Source: Thermoleophilia bacterium
Lineage (GTDB): Bacteria; Actinomycetota; Thermoleophilia; Gaiellales; Gaiellaceae
Direction: 5' to 3'
DNA length: 7,392 nucleotides
NCBI GenBank assembly: GCA_014534415.1
Contig: JACVRM010000106.1
Location: 1 to 7,392, forward strand
In this document: in pieces, positions 1-5,240 of the stretch
How the letters are laid out: the number at the start of each line of letters is the position of its first letter
Position numbering within the stretch: position 1 is the stretch's first letter
Translations under genes and position numbers: made by a program
The notes under the pieces: generated by a model
Told to the model about the DNA's origin: nothing
Seen by the model: the letters and a program-made list of their open reading frames with translations, nothing else
Databases searched by the model: none

Positions 1-1377
1 ACCGAGCGCCGCCTTGAAGCGCGCCGCCTCGATGAAAGCGCCGACGGACGCGAAACCGTCTTCGACCGTACCCAGCGTCGCCTCGTCCTCGGCGGTCAGC
101 GGACCGGGACGCGGAACCTCGCCGAAGTTGCGGTGCGCGTTGGTCAGCGTGCGGTTGACGAGATTGCCCCACTTCGCGACGAGCTCGTCGTTGTTGCGGC
201 GCACGAACTCGCTCCAGGTGAAGTCCGTGTCCTGCGTTTCGGGACCGGCGACCGTGAGGAAGAAGCGCAGCGCGTCTGCGTCGTAGCGGCTGAGGAACTC
301 GCGGACGGTCAGGCCGACGCCGCGGCTGACGCTGAATTGCCGGCCCTCCCAGGTCAGGAACTCCGTCGCCACGAGGTCGTGAGGCAGCTCGAGACGCCGG
401 CCGGCGCCCAACTCGCCGCCGTCGCCGTAGCCGAGCAGCTCGCTCGGCCAGATGACCGTATGGAAGACGATGTTGTCCTTGCCCATGAAGTAGTAGTGGC
501 GTGCCTCGGCGTTCTGCCACCAGTACCGCCAGGCGTCGGGCGTACCACGGTTGTGCGCCCACTCGACAGCCGCCGACAGGTAACCGACCACGGCGTCGAC
601 CCACACGTAGATCCGCTTGTTCTCGTTCTCCTCGTAGCCGGGGACCGGGATGCGGACGCCCCAGTTGAGGTCCCGCGTGACGGCCCGCGGCTTCAGCTCT
701 TCCACGTAGCGCAGCGAGAAGTTGCGCACGTTGGCACGCCAGTGATCCTGGCGGCCCATCCAGTCGCGTAGGCGCTCCTTGAACTGCGGGAGGTCGAGAA
801 ACAGGTGCTTGGTCTCGCGAAACTCGGGCGGCCGCCCGTCGACCTTGGAGCGGGGCTCGATCAGGTCGGCGGCGTCGAGCAGGTTGCCGCAGTTGTCGCA
901 CTGGTCGCCGCGCGCGTCCTCGAAGCCGCAGATCGGGCACGTGCCCTCGACGTAGCGGTCGGGCAGCGTATGGCCGGTTGTCGCCGAGAAGGCGCCGAGC
1001 TGCGTCTGCTCGATCAGGTGGCCGTGCTCCCAGAGCGTCCGAAAGACGTCCCGGACGACGCGCGCGTGATTGGGCGTCGTCGTGCGCGTGAAGAGGTCGT
1101 AGCTGATGCCGAGATTGCGGAGGTCCTCGCGGATGTGCTCGCTGTAGTGGTCGGCGATCTGCTCGTACGTCTTTCCTTCCTGTTCGGAAGCGACCATCAC
1201 CGGGGTGCCGTGCTCGTCCGTCCCGCTCACCATGAGCACGTCGTTGCCTTTCAGGCGGTGGTAGCGGGCGAACACGTCGGACGGGACGCCGAAGCCCGCG
1301 ACGTGACCGATGTGGCGCGGGCCACTCGCGTACGGCCATGCAACGGCGACGAGGATGGGCTGAGCCATGCTCGCCAT
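1..1377 (-). CDS. metG: Methionyl-tRNA synthetase, 3' end beyond window
   Basis: Class I aminoacyl-tRNA synthetase that charges tRNA-Met with methionine in the cytoplasm. Seen in the translation (numbered from the ATG at 1377): the HIGH signature at residues 22-25 in the context WPYASGPRHIGH, the SGTDEHG block at 51-57, a zinc knuckle with two CxxC pairs (C147/C150 and C160/C163), and the 'YVWVDA' stretch of the methionine pocket. The KMSKS loop is present as QFSVS (347-351), followed by RG, so both lysines of the classical signature are absent. The first 459 codons are present; the C-terminal part of the anticodon-binding domain and any extension lie left of position 1. Start choice: ATG 1377 has AGGA 10 nt upstream; a second in-frame ATG at 1368 gives a shorter N terminus but lacks a well-spaced Shine-Dalgarno. 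It lies 52 nt downstream of the M23 gene, same strand, with a hairpin between. Identity is secure; the start is moderately so. Confidence 0.96.
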   Translation of the reverse strand, partial: MASMAQPILVAVAWPYASGPRHIGHVAGFGVPSDVFARYHRLKGNDVLMVSGTDEHGTPVMVASEQEGKTYEQIADHYSEHIREDLRNLGISYDLFTRTTTPNHARVVRDVFRTLWEHGHLIEQTQLGAFSATTGHTLPDRYVEGTCPICGFEDARGDQCDNCGNLLDAADLIEPRSKVDGRPPEFRETKHLFLDLPQFKERLRDWMGRQDHWRANVRNFSLRYVEELKPRAVTRDLNWGVRIPVPGYEENENKRIYVWVDAVVGYLSAAVEWAHNRGTPDAWRYWWQNAEARHYYFMGKDNIVFHTVIWPSELLGYGDGGELGAGRRLELPHDLVATEFLTWEGRQFSVSRGVGLTVREFLSRYDADALRFFLTVAGPETQDTDFTWSEFVRRNNDELVAKWGNLVNRTLTNAHRNFGEVPRPGPLTAEDEATLGTVEDGFASVGAFIEAARFKAALG

Positions 1378-1385
1378 CTTACGAA

Positions 1386-1423
1386 CGTCCTGCTCCCCGC
1401 CCGGGCGGGCGGAGAGCAGGACG
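1386..1423 (-). promoter_or_regulatory. Hairpin between M23 gene and metG covering the metG Shine-Dalgarno
   Basis: A perfect 10-bp inverted repeat (CGTCCTGCTC at 1386-1395, GAGCAGGACG at 1414-1423) encloses a 14-bp palindrome (1396-1409, CCCGCCCGGGCGGG) and a 4-nt bulge (1410-1413). On the minus strand the 3' arm contains the AGGA (1391-1388) that is the likely metG ribosome binding site. The structure begins 6 nt after the M23 stop codon. There is no T-run after it (TTCGTAAG then ATG), so it is not a classical intrinsic terminator; it could be a U-less terminator or processing site for the M23 transcript, or a cis element hiding the metG ribosome binding site. Confidence 0.55.
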
Positions 1424-1429
1424 GTTGCC

Positions 1430-2734
1430 TCACCCGTAGACGCGAGCCGGCGGGCGTGTACGCGCGCTCGGCCGTCCGAGCGGACGGGCGTGAAGCCGCC
1501 CGCAGGGCCGCCCTCGGGAGGGCCGACGGGCGACCGGGCACGGACCCGTCGAGAGCGGCTGCGGGCGGGCCAGGGCGGCCTTGCGCCGCCCGCGCAGCCC
1601 GGCGGCACCAGCCGCGACGACCGCCGCCAGCGCGACGATCGCGGTAAGCGCCCAGACGGCGGCCGCTGCCGGGCGCGGCGGTTCGCCGCGCTCGTGCACC
1701 GCACGAGCGGGCGGCTCGCGTCCGAGGGCGGGCGACGCAGCGAGCGGCCCTGCCCGGGACGCCGCGTGCCGCAAGGGCCGCTGTATTCGGCGCGCGGATC
1801 CATCGCGCGCCTCGCCGGCGACTGCACCGCGCGCGTCGCGGGCGGTGGGGAGCGGCGCCCGCGGCGGGGCCGGGCGCGCGCGCACCGCGGTGGACGGATC
1901 CGGGCGGACCGACATTCCGCGAGACGGCACGATCGGCGCGCGGCTCTTCGCGCCCCGCGCGTCGGGCGACGCGGGTGTCGAGCGGGCGGCCGAGCGGGCG
2001 GCGTCCCGCGCGGCGAGGCGGTGCCGCTCGGCGCTCGTGGCTCGGCTGTCCGCCGGGTTCGCCGCCGCCGCGCTCGGCTCGGGCGCGGCGACCTGAGACG
2101 CGGTCGGTTCCGGGCGGACAGCTGCCGGCGCCGCTGCGGCGGGCGGCTCGCCGACCGGCGGAGCCGTGGCCGCTGGCGTACCGGACGGCGGCGAAGCCCC
2201 GGCCGGCGGAGATGACACAGATGCCGGAGGCGACGCGGGCACATCCGCCGCCCGAGGTTCCAAGGACGGCGACCAAGCTGCCCGCTCCGGCAGGAGCGAG
2301 AGCGGATCGACGTAGCCGTGCTCCTCGGCCGTCCGGCGCACGCCCAGATGGACGTACGGCTGGGCATGCTCTGCCTCCCCGCTCGGGCCGATCGTTCCGA
2401 CGACCTCGCGCTCCGCCAGGCGCTCGCCGCGGCGCACGCCGAACGAGCCGAGGTGGACGAGCGTCACCGACCACCCGTCCGCCGTCCGGAGCGTAACCGT
2501 CTTGCCGCCCTGCGGGACGGTGCCCGCGAAGGACACCTCCCCGGCCACGGGTGCGCGCACGAGGCTTCCGGCCGGCGCTGCGATGTCGACGCCGCGGTGG
2601 TGGCCGCCCGCGTAGACGTTTTCGCCAAGCGAGAATGGCCGCAGGACCGGCCCCTCGACAGGCCACGACCACGCCTCGGCCGGCGACGCCCAGACGAGCG
2701 CCGCGACAGCGCATGCGAGCAGGACTCTCCTCAT
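1430..2734 (-). CDS. Secreted/membrane-anchored M23 (LytM-fold) peptidase-like protein
   Basis: A 434-residue protein. N-terminal signal peptide (about 1-21: basic MRR, hydrophobic core, cleavage near SPAEA-W), then an M23 domain at about 24-145 (HHRGVDIAAPAG with H46 and D50; VHLGSF with H94; YVHLGV with H129). Compared with LytM, zinc ligands H46, D50, H129 and catalytic H94 are kept, but the first His of the HxH motif is Y127, so peptidase activity is uncertain. Residues about 150-350 are a low-complexity Ala/Pro/Ser/Arg region, probably a wall-spanning linker, followed by one membrane segment (about 356-379) and a 55-residue Arg/Pro-rich tail, likely cytoplasmic. The family cuts or binds peptidoglycan cross-links. 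Start: ATG 2734 is preferred because the GTG at 2740 lies within the Shine-Dalgarno AAGGAGGTGA (2746-2737). It has its own promoter after rsmI. The domain call is firm; the far C-terminal tail is less certain because several frames are open in this very GC-rich stretch. Confidence 0.88.
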   Translation of the reverse strand: MRRVLLACAVAALVWASPAEAWSWPVEGPVLRPFSLGENVYAGGHHRGVDIAAPAGSLVRAPVAGEVSFAGTVPQGGKTVTLRTADGWSVTLVHLGSFGVRRGERLAEREVVGTIGPSGEAEHAQPYVHLGVRRTAEEHGYVDPLSLLPERAAWSPSLEPRAADVPASPPASVSSPPAGASPPSGTPAATAPPVGEPPAAAAPAAVRPEPTASQVAAPEPSAAAANPADSRATSAERHRLAARDAARSAARSTPASPDARGAKSRAPIVPSRGMSVRPDPSTAVRARPAPPRAPLPTARDARGAVAGEARDGSARRIQRPLRHAASRAGPLAASPALGREPPARAVHERGEPPRPAAAAVWALTAIVALAAVVAAGAAGLRGRRKAALARPQPLSTGPCPVARRPSRGRPCGRLHARPLGRPSARTRPPARVYG

Positions 2735-2736
2735 CT

Positions 2737-2746
2737 TCACCTCCTT
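2737..2746 (-). promoter_or_regulatory. Full-length Shine-Dalgarno deciding the M23 start
   Basis: The minus strand reads AAGGAGGTGA followed by AG and then ATG at 2734. This is the complete anti-16S complement, unusual here because most genes in the window have weak or no such site. It shows that the in-frame GTG at 2740 is part of the ribosome binding site and not the start. Confidence 0.85.
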
Positions 2747-2769
2747 CGTTGTCTACGTTGAAAACGAAG
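2744..2769 (-). repeat. Inverted repeat in the M23 gene leader
   Basis: CTTCGTT (2744-2750) and AACGAAG (2763-2769) form a perfect 7-bp inverted repeat with a 12-nt spacer. It begins about where transcription from the upstream promoter should start and its proximal arm overlaps the first three bases of the Shine-Dalgarno. It could be an operator or a 5' RNA hairpin limiting ribosome access; the sequence does not decide which. Confidence 0.45.
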
Positions 2770-2775
2770 ACGCGG

Positions 2776-2804
2776 ACGTTAGCAACGGCCTCGGCTGTTG
2801 TCAA
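2776..2804 (-). promoter_or_regulatory. Sigma-70-type promoter for the M23 gene
   Basis: The minus strand has a perfect -35 TTGACA (2804-2799), a 17-nt spacer and a -10 TAACGT (2781-2776, TAnnnT). The predicted transcript starts near 2769, giving a leader of about 35 nt before ATG 2734. The -35 begins 7 nt after the rsmI stop, so the promoter occupies the intergenic gap and can drive M23 (and possibly metG) separately from the upstream ROK-HAD-rsmI unit. Confidence 0.7.
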
Positions 2805-2810
2805 AAGAGG

Positions 2811-3617
2811 CTACAGGGAGCGCCGGTAGAGCTCGCGCAACGACGAGCCGGTCAGCCGAGCGACGAGCTCAGCGGCCCGACGGCGGGGCAGCCCGTCCGC
2901 GACGAGCTCCTCGACCGCCGCCACGGCTGCGCCCACGTCGGGCGCGACGGGCTCGGACGCCCCCAGCACCACCGTGATCTCGCCCTTGGGCGGCTCGGCG
3001 TACCGGTCCGCGACGTCGTCGGCGGTGCCACGCACGACCTCCTCGAAGCGTTTCGTGAGCTCGCGGCAGACCGCGACCGGACGCTCCGGCGACACGCGCG
3101 CGAGCGTCCTCAAGCTCGCCGGCAGCCGCTGCGGCGATTCGAACGCAACCGCGGCGTACGGCCACGCGGCCAGCTCCTGCCAGAGAGCCGTGAGTGCCCG
3201 CTCGCCCCGCGGCAGATACCCGAGGAACTGGTAGCGCTCGACCGCGAACCCGGTGGCGACCAGCGCCGTGGCGACCGCCGACGCGCCGGGAAGCACCGTC
3301 ACGTCGATTCCCTCGTCGCGCGCGGCTGCGACGAGCCGCGCGCCGGCATCGTTGATCCCGGGCAGCCCCGCATCGCTGGCGAGCGCGACGCGCTCGCCGG
3401 CGCGCAGCCATTCGAGCGCCTCTGCCGTCCGCCGGGCTTCGTTATGGCGGTGGTAGCTGACGAGCCTGCGGGCAGCGACGCCGTGCCGCTCGAGCAGCAC
3501 CCGCGTGTGCCGCGTGTCCTCACAGAGCAGGACATCGGCCTCGGCGAACTCGCGCAGTACGCGCAACGAGACGTCGTCGAGGTTGCCGATCGGCGTGGCG
3601 CAGACTGCGAGCGTCAC
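2811..3617 (-). CDS. rsmI: 16S rRNA (cytidine-1402-2'-O)-methyltransferase
   Basis: Tetrapyrrole-methylase-fold, SAM-dependent enzyme that 2'-O-methylates C1402 in the ribosomal decoding centre. Family motifs in order: ATPIGNLDDVSLR (7-19), CEDTRHT (32-38), SDAGLPGINDAG (81-92), the SAM-site motif LPGASA (109-114), FESP (159-162), CRELTKRFEE (184-193) and the near C-terminal KGEITVVL. At 268 residues it is close to the usual 270-290. In the third motif the common 'SDAGTPxISDPG' is changed to L-P-G-I-N-D-A, a mild deviation. The start is GTG at 3617, whose GTGA overlaps the TGA of the preceding HAD gene by 4 nt, so translation is likely coupled. The M23 gene and metG follow on the same strand; rsmI next to metG is a familiar arrangement in Gram-positives. 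Confidence 0.95.
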   Translation of the reverse strand: MTLAVCATPIGNLDDVSLRVLREFAEADVLLCEDTRHTRVLLERHGVAARRLVSYHRHNEARRTAEALEWLRAGERVALASDAGLPGINDAGARLVAAARDEGIDVTVLPGASAVATALVATGFAVERYQFLGYLPRGERALTALWQELAAWPYAAVAFESPQRLPASLRTLARVSPERPVAVCRELTKRFEEVVRGTADDVADRYAEPPKGEITVVLGASEPVAPDVGAAVAAVEELVADGLPRRRAAELVARLTGSSLRELYRRSL

Positions 3618-4303
3618 GAAACGTGCGCCGCGACGTCGAGGAGCGTCGCGGCACGGCGTCGTGAGTCGCCGTCATCGGCACGAACGAGGATCGCCGGGAT
3701 GCCGGCCGCCTCGGCGCCCGCAACGTCCGCGACGGGGTTGTCTCCCACCATCCAGACCTCGCCTGGGTGTCCGCACTCGCGGAGCGCCACCGCGAACGCT
3801 TCAGGATGCGGCTTCTCGTAGCCGGTCGTTGCGGAATTGATCGTGCGCTCCACGAACGAGCTCAGCCCGAGCCCTTCGACGAGCGCCGGCAGCTCAGGGA
3901 CGTGATTGGACAGAATCGCGTGGCGCCAGCCCGCGCCGGCGAGCTGCTCGAGGGCCGGCACGGTGTCGTCGAACAGGCGCCAGCCTACCGAGCAATCGAC
4001 GTAGCGCTGCCTCGCCAGCACGGCTAGCTCCGCTGCTCGTTCTGGCGCAAGCCCGACGCGCTCGTACGCGCGCCGCAGTACCGCCCCGACGTGCGCCCAC
4101 CACGCCTCCGCCGTGCCGAGCTGAGGGTGCGGCGTCTCTGCGGCGTGCCACGGGAAGCCGTCGCGGAGCCACGGGATCAGGTCGTCCGCGCACACCGAAT
4201 GGCCGGGCTCGTACGCGTCGAGCGTCTCGATCAGGCATCCGCGCCACATGCCCGGCCGGAACGCGAGCGTCCCGTCGAAGTCCCAAAGGATCAGCCGGTC
4301 CAC
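3614..4303 (-). CDS. HAD-superfamily hydrolase, phosphoglycolate-phosphatase-like
   Basis: A 229-residue haloacid dehalogenase-fold protein, probably a cytoplasmic phosphatase acting on a small phosphorylated metabolite; the substrate cannot be told from sequence. All four HAD motifs are seen: motif I DFDGTL with nucleophile D8 and acid/base D10, motif II LSN (S132), motif III lysine K164 in GYEKPHPEAF, and motif IV GDNPVAD (D188, D193). An alpha-helical cap lies between motifs I and II (about 15-110). The start is GTG at 4303, inside the last codons of the ROK kinase gene (13-nt overlap), and its TGA overlaps the rsmI GTG by 4 nt, so it sits in the middle of a coupled three-gene unit. One speculation from the neighbour is that it dephosphorylates a sugar phosphate, but nothing in the sequence proves this. 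Confidence 0.9.
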   Translation of the reverse strand: MDRLILWDFDGTLAFRPGMWRGCLIETLDAYEPGHSVCADDLIPWLRDGFPWHAAETPHPQLGTAEAWWAHVGAVLRRAYERVGLAPERAAELAVLARQRYVDCSVGWRLFDDTVPALEQLAGAGWRHAILSNHVPELPALVEGLGLSSFVERTINSATTGYEKPHPEAFAVALRECGHPGEVWMVGDNPVADVAGAEAAGIPAILVRADDGDSRRRAATLLDVAAHVS

Positions 4304-5214
4304 TCAGATCCCGCTCCCAACGCCTCGTACGCCGCGAGACCGGCCCCGACCAACCCCGCATCTCGTCCCAGCTCGGCGAGCACGACCCGCACCACGTCGC
4401 GACCGGGCGAGAGCGCTTCACGTGAGAGCACGTCGCGGGCGGGAGCGAGGATCAGCTCGCCCGCCGCGGCGAAGCCGCCGCCGATCACGATCATCTCCGG
4501 ATTGAAGACGTTGACGAGCGATGCGATGCCGGCGCCGACCGCGCGCCCGATCTCGGCAAGAGCGGCGACGGCACGCCCGTCGCCGGCGCGAGCGGCGCCG
4601 ACGAGTTCGCGCGCGTCCGCCAGCCCGAGTTCGCGCGCGCGCCCGTCGGCCGTACGCCCGGACGCGAGCGCCTCGAAATGGCCGTGCCCTCGACATCCCG
4701 GGCCGCAGGGCGGCCCGTCGTGGTCGACGATCATGTGACCGAGCTCACCCCCAGCGCCGACTGCCCCCCGGTAGAGCCGTCCACCGAGAATCAGTCCGCC
4801 ACCGATGCCGGTGCCGAGCGTCAGCATGATCATGTGACTGGTCCCGCGCCCGGCGCCGATCGCCCACTCGGCGAGCGTCGCGGCATTCCCGTCGTTGTCG
4901 ACGGCGATCGGCACGCCGAAGCGCGAGCGCATTCGGTCTGCGAGCCGAACGCCGCCGAGCGGGATGTGCACCGACGTCACGACCTCTCCGGTCCGTCGGT
5001 CGATGGTGGACGGGATCCCGAAGCCGACGGCCGCCACGTCCCGTCCGGCGAAGAGATCGTCCACCACCTCCTCGAGCGCGTGGAGCAGCTCCTCCTCTGA
5101 TCCGACGGGCGTCGGTCGCTCGGCGCGCGCGTGGATCGTGCCGTCGACGCCGACGATTCCGGCGAGCAGCTTGGTGCCGCCGAGATCGACGCCGATGACG
5201 GGTAGGGAGCTCAG
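4291..5214 (-). CDS. ROK-family sugar kinase (glucokinase-like)
   Basis: ATP-dependent sugar kinase of the ROK family (glucokinase, N-acetylglucosamine or N-acetylmannosamine kinase type), cytoplasmic. Seen: N-terminal phosphate-binding VIGVDLGGTK (6-15), catalytic Asp in VDNDGNAA (D108), second phosphate loop LTLGTGIGGG (131-140), and sugar-binding GELGH (E157, H160). The zinc site is C170, C174 and H179 with E181 in the GHGHFE context; the third Cys of the usual CxCGxxGCxE signature is replaced by His. No lacI/marR-type DNA-binding domain, so a kinase rather than a repressor. At 307 residues it is a normal length. Start problem: the next in-frame upstream stop is at 5226-5224 and the only start-like codon before the GGTK motif is CTG at 5214; the first GTG (5067) would delete the phosphate-binding loop. 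HAD and rsmI follow with overlaps; LCP diverges from it. Confidence 0.9.
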   Translation of the reverse strand: MSSLPVIGVDLGGTKLLAGIVGVDGTIHARAERPTPVGSEEELLHALEEVVDDLFAGRDVAAVGFGIPSTIDRRTGEVVTSVHIPLGGVRLADRMRSRFGVPIAVDNDGNAATLAEWAIGAGRGTSHMIMLTLGTGIGGGLILGGRLYRGAVGAGGELGHMIVDHDGPPCGPGCRGHGHFEALASGRTADGRARELGLADARELVGAARAGDGRAVAALAEIGRAVGAGIASLVNVFNPEMIVIGGGFAAAGELILAPARDVLSREALSPGRDVVRVVLAELGRDAGLVGAGLAAYEALGAGSEWTG

Positions 5215-5221
5215 GACCGGT

Positions 5222-5234
5222 GGCTACGATAGCC
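5222..5234. promoter_or_regulatory. Symmetric divergent -10 element between ROK kinase and LCP genes
   Basis: GGCTA-CGA-TAGCC is an inverted repeat with a 3-bp centre. It provides a TAnnnT -10 hexamer on each strand: TACGAT on plus (5225-5230) and TATCGT on minus (5231-5226). Expected start points, about 7 nt downstream, are near 5237 (plus) and 5219 (minus), just before ATG 5241 and CTG 5214, so both transcripts would be nearly leaderless. No good -35 is visible for either direction. The element could alternatively be a short operator. Confidence 0.5.
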
Positions 5235-5240
5235 CGCCGG

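Noticed and set aside
1386..1423. T-box or other tRNA-sensing leader before metG
   Set aside because: The gap is only 52 nt and lacks the T-box consensus and specifier-loop architecture; only a simple nested hairpin is present.
133..2215. Long plus-strand open frames opposite metG and the M23 gene (133-771, 805-1647, 1367-2215)
   Set aside because: They are antisense shadows of genes with clear family motifs, and their translations show only Arg/Ala/Val-rich low-complexity sequence.
1430..2250. Tandem repeat array in the GC-rich Ala/Pro/Arg region of the M23 gene
   Set aside because: Read by eye, the codons are similar in composition but there is no fixed repeat unit; it is low complexity rather than a true repeat.
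2735..2740. GTG 2740 as start of the M23 gene
   Set aside because: The GTG is the end of AAGGAGGTGA, which is correctly spaced for ATG 2734.
1251..2804. A 517-codon minus-strand open frame overlapping both the M23 gene and the start of metG
   Set aside because: It runs out of frame with the recognisable M23 and MetRS domains, is Arg/Ala/Gly-rich without any motif, and is explained by the scarcity of stops in this GC-rich DNA.
5220..5240. GTG 5220 as start of the LCP gene
   Set aside because: It lies upstream of the likely -10 hexamer (5225-5230) and has no Shine-Dalgarno; ATG 5241 is better placed, though a different promoter would reopen the question.
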